Notes: generated by a model not told the origin, from the letters alone. A DNA stretch of 44,314 nucleotides from Candidatus Altarchaeota archaeon (GCA_016931955.1 JAFGDV010000043.1:1-44314); one strand, 5' to 3'; counted from the first letter of the stretch, positions 31,932 through 40,014 are shown. Program-made: numbers and translations.

Positions 31932-32180
31932 ATGGATTACAAAGTCGAGGTAAGGATCGAACTAAAGCAGGGAGTAATCGACGCAGAAGGGGAGACAATC
32001 CAGAAATCGCTGAAGCTGCTGGGCTACCCCATCGAGAAGGTAAGCAGCGTAAAAGTCTACATAATAGAAGTAAAAGCAATCTCCAAGGAGGACGCAGAAA
32101 AAAAGATCAACGAAGCCTGCAGAAGACTTCTCGCAAACCCAGTAATACAGAACTATTCTCTAAGTGTGAAAAATGCCTGA
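31932..32180 (+). CDS. purS: Phosphoribosylformylglycinamidine synthase subunit PurS
   Basis: This 82-residue small subunit of the three-part FGAM synthase has the typical motif sequence: a start with VEVRIELKQGVIDAEGETIQKSLKLLGY, VSSVKVYIIEVKA and a final INEACRRLLANPVIQNYS. PurS bridges PurL and PurQ and helps pass ammonia. It overlaps purL by 8 bp, so the order purS-purL-purQ is translationally coupled. The gene is divergent from the DHPS-related gene, with a short A/T-rich promoter gap (31884-31931). Confidence 0.95.
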   Translation: MDYKVEVRIELKQGVIDAEGETIQKSLKLLGYPIEKVSSVKVYIIEVKAISKEDAEKKINEACRRLLANPVIQNYSLSVKNA

Positions 32181-34476
32181 ACCATACCGGAAGATCCTAG
32201 ACAACGTGTATGAGATCGATCTCTTAGAGGCGGATGACTCTGATTTTGAGAGGATAAGCAAGGAGAAGTCCCTTGGATTAAGCCTGGAGGAGCTGAAAAA
32301 GATCAGGGACTACTTTAAGCGAGAGAGAAGGAATCCAACTGATGTGGAATTGGAGGCCTTCGCACAGTCCTGGAGCGAACACTGTTGCTATAAGAGCTCA
32401 AAACCCATACTCAAGAGAACCGTTTTCACGATAAAGGCGCCGCAGAACATCTGCGTCATAGCGGAGGACGCCGGCGTGGTGGACTTCAACAAAGAATACG
32501 CATACGTCGTAGCACTCGAAAGCCACAACCATCCATCAGCATTAGACCCATACGGCGGAGCAGCCACCGGAATAGGAGGAATACTGAGGGACGTCGTATG
32601 CATGGGAGCGCAGCCTATCGCATTAATCGATCCATTATTCTTCGGCCCACTCAACTATAAGGAAAAACTACCTAAGGGGACGAAGCATCCACAGTATTTG
32701 TTCAAAGGAGTGGTTTCAGGGATAGCAGATTACGGGAACCGCGTCGGAATACCAACCATAGCGGGGATGGTAGAGTTCCACGAATCCTATATAAGCAACT
32801 GTTTAGTGAATGTGGGCTGCATCGGCATCATAAGAAAAGACGAAGTAGTGCACAGCAGAGTGGGCAATGTCGGAGACGTCTACATCATGGCAGGCGGAAA
32901 GACAGGAAGAGACGGCATACATGGAGTAAGCTTCGCCTCAGCCGAGCTCGGCGAAGAAAGCGAGAAAAAAGACATACCTGCAGTACAACTAGGTTACGCC
33001 ATAATGAAGGAGCCACTGATGCACGCATGCCTTGAAGCGAACAAAAAAAAGCTGTTGACTGGGATGAAAGACTTTGGGGGAGGAGGTTTATCCTGCGTAT
33101 CAAGCGAGATGGCGTACGCAGGAAACAAGGGTGCTGTGATAGAACTAGACAACGTTCCATTAAAGCAGGAAGGCATGGCTCCATGGGAGATCTGGGTCTC
33201 TGAAAGCCAGGAGCGGATGATGATGTCAGTCAGGCCGGAAAACGTCAAGAAAGTACTGAAGATATTTGAATTCTGGGACGTCCCCGCAACCGTAGTCGGC
33301 AGAGCAGACGACACAAAGAGGATCAAAGCAGTGTATAAAGGAAAGACCGTGTTAGACCTGGACCTCGACTTCCTCCTCAAGGGGGTTGTATACGACCGGC
33401 CTGCAAAGTATGTCGCACGAGATGAGGCCGACCCAGGATTCAAGATGCCAGACTTAGAGGATACAGCATTAAGGATGCTGAACTCTCCTCGCGTCGGCAG
33501 CAGAGAATCAATAATACGCAGATACGACCACGAAGTCCGCGGAAACACCATACTCAAACCGATGCAAGGCAAGATAAACCATCAAACTCATGGAGACGCC
33601 GCAGTCATAAAGCCTCTAGTAGACAGCTTCCAAGGCTTAGCGATTACTGCTGACGTGAATCCCATATTCTGTAAACAAGACCCATACTGGGGAGCTGCCT
33701 CCGCAGTAGACGAAGCAGTAAGAAACCTGGTTTCAGTAAACTCCAGACCCCATTCCATGGCCGATTGCTTGAACTTCGGCAACCCCGAAAAAGAAGACAG
33801 GATGGCAGATCTAATAAAAGCATGCGAGGGACTATATTTTGCCGCGAACGCATTCGAAACCCCTTTTGTCTCAGGCAACGTCTCCCTCTACAACGAAGGC
33901 GTCAAGGGACCGATAGCTCCGACGCCGACGCTGCTTGGAATAGGCATAGTCAAAGACGTCAGAAAGACGGTCTCCTCAGACCTGAAGGAAACAGGCAACA
34001 TCCTCTACTTAGTCGGGAAAACCGGACAGGAAATGGGCGGCTCAGAATACTATCGGATGCTCGGCTTAAAGGGGGGCCTGGTTCCAAGGGTCTACCCAGA
34101 GAAGACAAAGAAGAGCATGAACTGCATACTGAAAGCCATGGATAAAAAACTGGTGAGGAGCTGCCACGATCTCTCAACCGGAGGATTATTGGTTGCAGCT
34201 GCAGAGATGGCATTCGGCGGCGACTTAGGCGTTGAATTAGACATAAGCGAAGGCAACATGAGAACAGACTACAAGCTCTTCAGTGAATCAAACGGCAGAT
34301 GGCTGATAGAGGTCAGAAAAAAAGACGCTGAAAGATTCGAGTCCGTGGTGGATGCTAAGAAGATAGGGAGAACGACAAAAGATGGGAAGTTGAAGATAAA
34401 AGACGGAAAAATAGATCTTGAACTACCTCTAGAGGAGCTGCGAGACAAATGGGATGCCGCATTGGAGAAGGAATGA
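32173..34476 (+). CDS. purL: Phosphoribosylformylglycinamidine synthase subunit PurL
   Basis: This 767-residue small-type PurL is the catalytic subunit that turns FGAR, ATP and ammonia into FGAM. Signatures: AQSWSEHCCYKSSKP (catalytic His), YVVALESHNHPSALDPYGGAATGIGGI, AGKTGRDGIHG-type and DFGGGGLSCVSSEMA loops, and the second AIRS-like half with SCHDLSTGGLLVAAAEMAFGG. The full two-lobed AIRS duplication is present. The length is within the range of archaeal PurL. It lacks the fused glutaminase domain of the large type, consistent with separate purS and purQ. The end overlaps purQ by 4 bp (ATGA). Confidence 0.96.
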   Translation: MPEPYRKILDNVYEIDLLEADDSDFERISKEKSLGLSLEELKKIRDYFKRERRNPTDVELEAFAQSWSEHCCYKSSKPILKRTVFTIKAPQNICVIAEDAGVVDFNKEYAYVVALESHNHPSALDPYGGAATGIGGILRDVVCMGAQPIALIDPLFFGPLNYKEKLPKGTKHPQYLFKGVVSGIADYGNRVGIPTIAGMVEFHESYISNCLVNVGCIGIIRKDEVVHSRVGNVGDVYIMAGGKTGRDGIHGVSFASAELGEESEKKDIPAVQLGYAIMKEPLMHACLEANKKKLLTGMKDFGGGGLSCVSSEMAYAGNKGAVIELDNVPLKQEGMAPWEIWVSESQERMMMSVRPENVKKVLKIFEFWDVPATVVGRADDTKRIKAVYKGKTVLDLDLDFLLKGVVYDRPAKYVARDEADPGFKMPDLEDTALRMLNSPRVGSRESIIRRYDHEVRGNTILKPMQGKINHQTHGDAAVIKPLVDSFQGLAITADVNPIFCKQDPYWGAASAVDEAVRNLVSVNSRPHSMADCLNFGNPEKEDRMADLIKACEGLYFAANAFETPFVSGNVSLYNEGVKGPIAPTPTLLGIGIVKDVRKTVSSDLKETGNILYLVGKTGQEMGGSEYYRMLGLKGGLVPRVYPEKTKKSMNCILKAMDKKLVRSCHDLSTGGLLVAAAEMAFGGDLGVELDISEGNMRTDYKLFSESNGRWLIEVRKKDAERFESVVDAKKIGRTTKDGKLKIKDGKIDLELPLEELRDKWDAALEKE

Positions 34477-35285
34477 AGATGAGAGTGTGTGTTCTTTTCA
34501 TGGAGGGGACGAACTGTGAGGATGAAACAAGGAGGGCATTCGAGCAGATTGGCTTGGAGGCAGAACTGGTACACTTGAAGCAGCTTACTGGGGATGTTAT
34601 CCCCGAGTTGAGGAGAAACCTTGGAGACTACAGTGTCCTGATGATCCCTGGAGGGTGGAGCGCAGGCGACTACGTCCGGGCTGGAGCTATATTCGCTGCC
34701 AGGATAAAGAGCAAGCTCAGGGAGGACATCAAGGACTTCATAGAAGACGGGAAACTCGTGCTCGGAGTCTGCAACGGATTCCAGGTTCTGACAGAGCTTG
34801 GACTATTGCCGGCCTTTGAAGGAATATCTGAGACACCAGAGGCGGCGTTGACGAACAACGCCAACGGCAGATTCCAGTGCCGACCCGTCTATCTGAAACA
34901 TACTGGAAAATGCAGGTTCACTGAAAAGATCGGAGAAGATAATGTGCTGCAGATCCCGGTTGCACACGCTGAAGGCAGATTCACCTTCGGGGAAAATGAC
35001 GAAAAATATCTGGAGAAGCTGATAGAGAACGAGCAGATAGTCTTCAGGTACTGTAGAGCTGACGGCTCCGATGCTTTGGGGGAGTTCCCATGGAACCCCA
35101 ACGGCAGCCTCTACGATATAGCAGGCATCTGCAACCCAGAAAAGAATGTTCTTGGGATGATGCCACACCCTGAGCGAGTGGTGGACGGAATACAACAAGC
35201 CGACTGGACTAGAAAGAAAAAAGGAAGAGGAGACGGTAGAATATTCTTTGAAAGCATTAGAGAATGTCTAAAGAGGGGGTTCTGA
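34473..35285 (+). CDS. purQ: Phosphoribosylformylglycinamidine synthase, glutaminase subunit PurQ
   Basis: This 270-residue class I glutamine amidotransferase has the nucleophile in LVLGVCNGFQVLTELGLLP (Cys near residue 92) and the late catalytic His-x-Glu in MMPHPERVVDG. The N-terminal RVCVLFMEGTNCEDETRRAFEQIG is typical of PurQ. It releases ammonia from glutamine for PurL. The ATG at 34473 overlaps the purL stop. A start at 34449 would lie inside purL. A 38-residue basic protein gene begins at the very next base after its stop. Confidence 0.95.
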   Translation: MKMRVCVLFMEGTNCEDETRRAFEQIGLEAELVHLKQLTGDVIPELRRNLGDYSVLMIPGGWSAGDYVRAGAIFAARIKSKLREDIKDFIEDGKLVLGVCNGFQVLTELGLLPAFEGISETPEAALTNNANGRFQCRPVYLKHTGKCRFTEKIGEDNVLQIPVAHAEGRFTFGENDEKYLEKLIENEQIVFRYCRADGSDALGEFPWNPNGSLYDIAGICNPEKNVLGMMPHPERVVDGIQQADWTRKKKGRGDGRIFFESIRECLKRGF

Positions 35286-35402
35286 ATGGAAAAGAAAAAA
35301 GAAAAGGAAAAAGAACTCACAGAAGAAGAAAGGAAGGAATTGAGAAAGAAGAGGAGAAAGGAGAGGAAACTGCAGAAGGCGTGGCTTTACAATCCTAGGT
35401 AG
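35286..35402 (+). CDS. Small highly charged protein (38 aa), unknown function
   Basis: An ATG directly abuts the purQ stop codon and opens a 38-residue reading frame consisting almost entirely of Lys, Glu and Arg in alternating blocks, with a non-charged tail ending KAWLYNPR. Nearly all of it should form one charged helix. Directly abutting frames after purQ suggest it is translated by re-initiation. Its last 8 bp overlap the 3' end of the convergent PCNA gene. I know no family for it; similar small charged proteins sometimes bind nucleic acids or ribosomes. Because the composition is so simple, a chance frame is possible. Confidence 0.5.
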   Translation: MEKKKEKEKELTEEERKELRKKRRKERKLQKAWLYNPR

Positions 35403-36129
35403 ACTCTATCCTCGGCGCGAGAAAATACACCACCCTGCCATCGCCTATTGAATACTCCACCCTCAACGGAGCATCCGTTCTTATCTTCAGTGAGATTATG
35501 CTACCCTGATCTGAGGCCTTCAATAGGTTGTTAAGCTGATCCAGAGAGAAAACGGCCCGAGATTTCTCCTTCACCTTAAAGTCCATGAGGTTCTCCTCCT
35601 TCAGCTTTATCTCGGCTGAGCCTGTATCGCCCTGAGCCGTAATAGTGAAGCCTTCATCAACCACCAAAGCGACGTGGTTGCTTACGAGTTCAGCATCCTT
35701 CAAAGCCTCCTTAAGTATGTTCGCCCCCACCTTGATTTCTGAAGTGAACTCAACGCTGGGCTCCTTCGGCGGAGAAGTAGTTGATTCTATTATCGACATA
35801 TTAAAGCGCCTGTTCGCTTCTCCTTCGAAGACCATCTTAAGACGGTTGTCTTTCAGTGAAAACTCTATCTTATCCTCGGGCTTAGATCTGCGCGTGATCT
35901 TAGAAAGCTCGGCGAAGTCGACGGTTATGTTAGAAGGAGCATCGACTTTGTATTCGTCAAAGGCAGACGCTGGAAGCACGAAATCGACCAAAGCAATCTG
36001 CGACGGATCCATTGCACGCAGTTTCAGACCCTCCTTGGTTATCTGCAATGTGCCCTCATCTATCAAAGCAGCGATGGCTTCTATGCTGTTACGCCACGCC
36101 TTGGTATCAGAGATTAATGCCTTGAACAT
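35395..36129 (-). CDS. pcn: DNA polymerase sliding clamp PCNA
   Basis: This 244-residue PCNA is the expected size of the archaeal homotrimeric clamp. Visible landmarks: FKALISDTKAWRNSIEAIAALIDEGTLQITKEGLKLRAMDPSQIALVDFVLPASAFDEY (first domain with conserved AMDPSQIALVD), the interdomain connector near FNMSIIESTTSPPKEPSVEF, the VGANILKEALKDAELVSNHVAL helix and the C-terminal YFLAPRIEST tail. It encircles DNA and tethers polymerase, FEN1 and ligase. The gene is followed upstream (on the minus strand) by lysS, 42 bp away. A/T-rich sequence in that gap (36130-36171) is the likely promoter. Confidence 0.96.
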   Translation of the reverse strand: MFKALISDTKAWRNSIEAIAALIDEGTLQITKEGLKLRAMDPSQIALVDFVLPASAFDEYKVDAPSNITVDFAELSKITRRSKPEDKIEFSLKDNRLKMVFEGEANRRFNMSIIESTTSPPKEPSVEFTSEIKVGANILKEALKDAELVSNHVALVVDEGFTITAQGDTGSAEIKLKEENLMDFKVKEKSRAVFSLDQLNNLLKASDQGSIISLKIRTDAPLRVEYSIGDGRVVYFLAPRIEST

Positions 36130-36171
36130 TTTAGCTCTAAATATATTATAATCCAGGCAATAAAAAGAGGG

Positions 36172-37713
36172 TTATAGAGTGAACCTCTCCCGGATGAAGT
36201 CCTTGTCGAGGGACAATATAAAGCTTGCAGCCTTAGGACCCTTCCTCCGACCTATCAAGACCAGATAAACCGCCTCAAACATCTCAGGCGGCTTCAATCC
36301 GATCTCGCGCGAAATCTCATACATCCTCTTATGGAGCGCCTCAGGCTTCCATTCACGGCCGAGTTCATCCGCCAGCTTACCTAACGCAGCAGACTGCTTC
36401 TCGCTGAGCCCCCCCCTGATTTTTCGAAAACCAGAGTCGTCAAGGAGCGTGAACTGCAGATAATCCGGTCCATACCTAGTATTCCATTCCCTTGCAAATC
36501 TGATCCTGCGCTCAAGCCTCTGGGGGTCGAAGCCACCATAGCCGTGACGCCTAAGCCTCCCTTCCATCACCTCTAAGTCAAGATCTGGAACAACCTGGGC
36601 TAATACAGCGCATAGAGTGAACGGTATCTGCAACATCCTGGGCTCGTTGACTTGGGAAAGCAGGTAATGCCTCTTCACGTCTTCATCACCCTCGGTAAGT
36701 CCAAAGTAGACCTTCTCTGCTTCATCGTATTCATCTACCATGTTCGTCAGAGCGCCTAGGTTTATGTCCCTCTGCTTCTGCAGACGCTTATACATGAAAA
36801 ACTTCAAGACCTCTGGCTCACAGATCTGAAGCCAATCAGACAACGTGATAACATTACCTCTGGAGGATGAAATCTTCTCCCCGTTCAAGGTGAAGAACTC
36901 ATAGACCAACGGCAGAGGAGGCTCCCAGCCAAAGACTTCCTTGGATATGATCCTCGAGGTCCAATAGGAGCCGCCAGCGCTTGCATGCTCTTTTCCAAGA
37001 GGCTCACAGGTCACCTTAAAGTGACGCCAACGAGCAGCCCACTCCACCCGCCAAGGCAGCTTACCACGCCCTTCTCTGACGTCCGCTTCGCCCCTGAAGC
37101 CGCAGCCCTTAACCAGGCCACCGGCTAACTCAGCATCCTCGCATACGTAATCAATAATGTCGCCGTTTCTGCCAACAGCCTTCGCAGTAGATATCCTGCC
37201 GCAGCCCTCACAGACCGGATTCCAGGGAATGAAATCCTCAGATAGAGGATCCTTCCGGAATTCATTAAGTATTGCAACAATCTTCTCTGAATTATCTAAG
37301 GCAGTCCTTATCTCTTCATACAGGGCACCTGAGCGATAAAGTTCCGTCCCAGAATATGTCTTAGGCTTAACGCCAAAGGCTTCAAGATCAGATAGAAAAG
37401 GCTCAACGAAGTGTTCAACAAAGCTTTTATGGCAGTTGAATGGATCAATGATGTCGTGGACCGGAAAACCCAGATAGTCTTTAACAGCCTCCAAGCCCTT
37501 GGGGATTTTCCTCAACGGATCAGAGTCGTCTGCGACCCAGATAAATCCCGACGTTACTCCCTTATCGGCTAACGCCTTACGAACAGCATCACCTCTTATA
37601 ACGTCAGAGGCATTGCCCACATGAGGGATCCCAGAGATAGAGGTCCCAGTCTCAATAACATGCTCTTTACCACGACCAAGCAACTCATCAGCCACACTAT
37701 CAGCCCAATGCAT
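36172..37713 (-). CDS. lysS: Lysyl-tRNA synthetase, class I
   Basis: This 513-residue class I LysRS is the form found in most archaea instead of class II. The HIGH-like motif is in ETGTSISGIPHVGNASD near the N-terminus and the KMSKS-like motif is LNGEKISSSRGNVI (about residue 272). The zinc-binding region CEGCGRISTAKA and a C-terminal anticodon-binding helical domain follow. It charges tRNA-Lys with lysine. The ATG at 37713 is in frame with the family start WADSVADELL. Its upstream side is the 455-bp gap with the sRNA genes. A TATA-like stretch (about 37724-37735, minus strand) may drive it. Confidence 0.95.
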   Translation of the reverse strand: MHWADSVADELLGRGKEHVIETGTSISGIPHVGNASDVIRGDAVRKALADKGVTSGFIWVADDSDPLRKIPKGLEAVKDYLGFPVHDIIDPFNCHKSFVEHFVEPFLSDLEAFGVKPKTYSGTELYRSGALYEEIRTALDNSEKIVAILNEFRKDPLSEDFIPWNPVCEGCGRISTAKAVGRNGDIIDYVCEDAELAGGLVKGCGFRGEADVREGRGKLPWRVEWAARWRHFKVTCEPLGKEHASAGGSYWTSRIISKEVFGWEPPLPLVYEFFTLNGEKISSSRGNVITLSDWLQICEPEVLKFFMYKRLQKQRDINLGALTNMVDEYDEAEKVYFGLTEGDEDVKRHYLLSQVNEPRMLQIPFTLCAVLAQVVPDLDLEVMEGRLRRHGYGGFDPQRLERRIRFAREWNTRYGPDYLQFTLLDDSGFRKIRGGLSEKQSAALGKLADELGREWKPEALHKRMYEISREIGLKPPEMFEAVYLVLIGRRKGPKAASFILSLDKDFIRERFTL

Positions 37714-37749
37714 AAATATAGATTAAGCATACAGAAATAAAACGCCGGA

Positions 37750-37829
37750 CCACTGAACACGTGATGACTGATGCTGTCGTTTCCCTCCAGCCTTACTCGC
37801 ATAAGCTCGCCAATGGGCGGGCTGACTAC
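37750..37829 (+). ncRNA. Degenerate C/D-type sRNA copy (homologous to 37943-38006)
   Basis: CCACTGA (D' box CTGA at 37753), then GTGATGACTGATG (C' box at 37761-37767), and 38 nt later ATGGGCGGGCTGACTAC (D box CTGA at 37822). The three segments align with the D'-C'-guide-D part of the intact sRNA at 37943-38006, but an unrelated stretch of about 40 nt splits the guide and no C box (GTGATGA) lies 12 nt before the D' box. A stem GCTCGCC-AATG-GGCGGGC also forms. It may be a decayed copy or a different RNA. Confidence 0.4.
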
Positions 37830-37942
37830 TTAAGTAGAGTCGTCCGTGCAGCCAAGCAATAGCGCGCGCTGCACCTTTAATCAACCTTTAATAGAGGTTG
37901 GGTGCTAGCTCTGATTTATTCTACTGAAACTCCTAATACTAA

Positions 37943-38006
37943 GTGGCAGTGTGATGACACGAACAACCACTGAGCTATGATGACTGATGGGCGAGCTGAC
38001 TGCCAC
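37943..38006 (+). ncRNA. Box C/D small guide RNA
   Basis: All parts of a dual-guide archaeal C/D sRNA are present and in exact register: terminal stem GTGGCAG (37943-37949) with CTGCCAC (38000-38006), C box GTGATGA (37951-37957), 12-nt guide CACGAACAACCA, D' box CTGA (37970-37973), 3-nt spacer, C' box ATGATGA (37977-37983), 12-nt guide CTGATGGGCGAG (37984-37995) and D box CTGA (37996-37999). It should direct 2'-O-methylation through L7Ae, Nop5 and fibrillarin. From memory, the second guide can pair (11 pairs, two G-U) with the conserved 23S segment UUCGCCCAUUA just after the A-loop. I could not verify this against the organism's rRNA. I found no good target for the first guide. Confidence 0.88.
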
Positions 38007-38059
38007 AGAATCAAAATAATCCAAAGCCACCTGCTAAGCGCATATGTGGCTCGTTTCGC

Positions 38060-38166
38060 CAGCCTTTTTCTAAAAGGCTGTGATGCAACCCTTTTCTTTT
38101 CAGCGAAAAGCAATCGAATTTGCCGAAGGCAAATTCCTTTTGATCAACCTTTTATGAAAAGGTTGA
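38060..38166. repeat. Array of four hairpins downstream of the Cache-HAMP gene
   Basis: Four perfect stems in 107 bp: CAGCCTTTT/AAAAGGCTG (38060-38080), CTTTTC/GAAAAG (38096-38110), GAATTTGCC/GGCAAATTC (38116-38136) and TCAACCTTTT/AAAAGGTTGA (38144-38166), with 3-nt loops. The last starts 2 bp after the stop of the minus-strand Cache gene, so it could act as a terminator. The last stem and its TGATCAAAAG flank match the hairpin at 30259-30279. The array as a whole looks like a structured mobile or RNA-processing repeat (inference). Confidence 0.7.
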
Positions 38167-38168
38167 GG

Positions 38169-39830
38169 TTAGGTCTTCCCTGATTTCATCTTGAAAGCAG
38201 CTATCAGCATCTCCAGGCTTGCTGTTAGTTCCGCTACCTCGTCGTTTCCTTTCACCTCAGGCAACGGGGTGTCAAAGTCGCCGCTTGTCACCTTATCTGC
38301 CGCGTCCTTGAGTTTTGTTATCGGGTCGCTTATGCTCTTCGCAAACAAAAAGCTTGTTACTGCCACAACAAATATCGTCGCAAGCGTTATCAGAAAGATC
38401 GTGTTCTGTGTGCCAAGATCCTCCGTCCGCGTTCTTATCCTCTCCTCTGTCTTCTCTATAGACTCCTTGATAACAGAAGCCTGAACGTTAGTCTTCACTT
38501 CGATTTTTTCTGCAATCTTCGTCGCCGCCCCATGGAAGTCAGGCATGTTCGCACCCATACCCACAAAGCCGAATCCTGCCCTAGAGTCAAGGTTCACCAC
38601 GTTATCGCCATACTCTCTGCCGTACATTATAGTTGACATGGCAACGAATTTTGTCTTACCCTCCCACACATAGATGTTGGAGCCATGCTCCCCCTTAAGG
38701 TTCATGAACACAAGGTAGGGGAATCCAGGGCCTGTTGAAAACGTAAGCCATGCCCCATACAAGGGGATGAAGCCTTTTTGTTTCTGTTCTAAGGAGTGGG
38801 CTTTCTGCCTCTCCAGTTCCTCCTGAGTCGGATTCAAGAAGCGGTCCTCAAGTTCCAACAACTCCTCCTCGGTCACCTTATCGGCAAGATCGGGTGAAGG
38901 CGCTCCACCGTAGCCTTCCGCGAGTGTGCCGTCGGATAGGAAACCCCTTATGTAGAAGTCATTAGGGTGCTGAGACACCCAACTATCATGGGCTATTATG
39001 TATGCGTAGTTGCCTGTTGATGCTGGATTAGCCCACTTGTATGACCCCATGGGGTCTATGTTGTCCACGAACTGATTGATGTGCTCCTGATCCATTGCAA
39101 GCATCAGGTAACCGACTTTTTTGTCTCCGTCGTATACTGGCGTCAGCCAACGATATATTCCCTCATACCTCTCCCCGTCTGGCTTATCCTGTCCCTTGAA
39201 TGCCTCATTAACGGAGACCGACCAACCAAGCAGGTCGGAGAGGTAAACCTCTCCATTGCTGAGTTTCTGCGCTTCACTGAAGCAGGTCTCTGTCTTGTAT
39301 TCAGTGTTGGATGGAATGCTTACGTCAACAAGGTCTTGGGATGAGATGAATCTTCTCACGGAAGAGTCGTAGACCACCTTCAATGCTTCGATGCCATCGA
39401 GGTTAATAAAGGTCATCCCTGAGTAGATCGGTCGGTCTGTTTTTTTGTCCGGGGTCTCCCAGACTTCCTTAGACTTTGTCTCCAAGAATCTTGTATAGCT
39501 TTCTGCGTCCCTCTCCAATGAGGCCGCATAGAGCACGTCATTTTCCCTCTCCCTCAGGAATTCAGCGATTCTTTGGGCTGTTTCATAGGCTCTTAACTCG
39601 ATCGCTTTAATGGATTTATCGTCGAGGGCTTCCATGGAGTCCGCAATCGAGATGTTGCCTATGTCTGTCGCAGCCTGCAGATTCAATTCGCCCAACATCC
39701 TAGCGTCTTCTGCCGCGCTCAAGCCGAGGCTCTTCGAGTCTTCTAATGCAAAAAAACCCAAGACCGCTAAAGGTATGATCGTGATCGTTAACATCATCAC
39801 CAGGAGTTTTTTTAGTATTGTGGTTTTCAT
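38169..39830 (-). CDS. Membrane Cache-HAMP sensor without output domain
   Basis: This 553-residue protein has an N-terminal membrane helix (LLVMMLTITIIPLAVLGFFA), a large extracytoplasmic region (about 35-465) with a double Cache-type sensor (DRPIYSGMTFINLDGIEALKVVY, YEGIYRWLTPVYDGDKKVGYLMLAMDQEHINQFVDNI, and later GSNIYVWEGKTKFVAMS), a coiled region with KTNVQASVIKESIEKTEERI, a second membrane helix (IFLITLATIFVVAVTSFLFA) and a HAMP domain (SISDPITKLKDAADKVTSGDF to EVAELTASLEMLIAAF). It ends right after HAMP, with no histidine kinase, MCP or cyclase domain. The ATG at 39830 has GGAGGCGATG upstream. A longer reading to 39932 has no support. It may signal through protein contacts, perhaps with the small neighbour. 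Confidence 0.87.
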   Translation of the reverse strand: MKTTILKKLLVMMLTITIIPLAVLGFFALEDSKSLGLSAAEDARMLGELNLQAATDIGNISIADSMEALDDKSIKAIELRAYETAQRIAEFLRERENDVLYAASLERDAESYTRFLETKSKEVWETPDKKTDRPIYSGMTFINLDGIEALKVVYDSSVRRFISSQDLVDVSIPSNTEYKTETCFSEAQKLSNGEVYLSDLLGWSVSVNEAFKGQDKPDGERYEGIYRWLTPVYDGDKKVGYLMLAMDQEHINQFVDNIDPMGSYKWANPASTGNYAYIIAHDSWVSQHPNDFYIRGFLSDGTLAEGYGGAPSPDLADKVTEEELLELEDRFLNPTQEELERQKAHSLEQKQKGFIPLYGAWLTFSTGPGFPYLVFMNLKGEHGSNIYVWEGKTKFVAMSTIMYGREYGDNVVNLDSRAGFGFVGMGANMPDFHGAATKIAEKIEVKTNVQASVIKESIEKTEERIRTRTEDLGTQNTIFLITLATIFVVAVTSFLFAKSISDPITKLKDAADKVTSGDFDTPLPEVKGNDEVAELTASLEMLIAAFKMKSGKT

Positions 39831-39843
39831 GACATCGCCTCCT

Positions 39844-40014
39844 TTATTTAATAGAATCAAATAGTTTCGCTTTATCTTCTCCAAGCAGCACAGCAACCTT
39901 CTGCCTGCATTTTCTAACACAATCCTCTTCACTCATCAAATCAACAAGCTTCGAATTAGCCGGGCCGAAGAATCTAAGCATCAATTCCTTGCATTTCTCC
40001 TTCTTCCTTGACAT
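39844..40014 (-). CDS. Small Cys-containing protein upstream of Cache-HAMP
   Basis: This 56-residue protein ends 13 bp before the Cache-HAMP start and is on the same strand, so it is co-transcribed. It starts MSRKKEKCKELMLRFFGPANSKLVDLMSEEDCVRKCRQKV and has three cysteines: Cys8, and Cys32 and Cys36 in a CVRKC pair. The fold looks like a helical bundle. I recall similar small proteins next to archaeal sensor genes but know no function. The ATG at 40014 follows GGTGATTTT at a good Shine-Dalgarno distance. An ATG at 40029 is the alternative. The adjacent promoter gap (40030-40134) is A/T-rich. Confidence 0.7.
   Translation of the reverse strand: MSRKKEKCKELMLRFFGPANSKLVDLMSEEDCVRKCRQKVAVLLGEDKAKLFDSIK

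Larger units (their letters stand above)
37714..38168. other. 455-bp gene-free region between lysS and the Cache-HAMP gene
   Basis: No convincing protein gene. Contents in order: lysS promoter; the degenerate C/D-like copy (37750-37829); a 12-bp palindrome CTACTTAAGTAG (37826-37837); a GTGCAGC/GCTGCAC stem (37846-37874); a CAACCT/AGGTTG stem (37882-37900); the intact C/D sRNA (37943-38006); an AGCCAC/GTGGCT stem (38025-38051); and the four-hairpin array (38060-38166). Confidence 0.8.

Noticed and set aside
37826..37837. CTACTTAAGTAG palindrome as a regulatory site
   Set aside because: It appears once, overlaps the end of the degenerate sRNA copy, and has no second copy in the window.
37714..38168. 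A tRNA gene in the large gap
   Set aside because: No GTTC-A/G-A-type T-loop with a matching acceptor stem was found; the box C/D layout explains the structured part.
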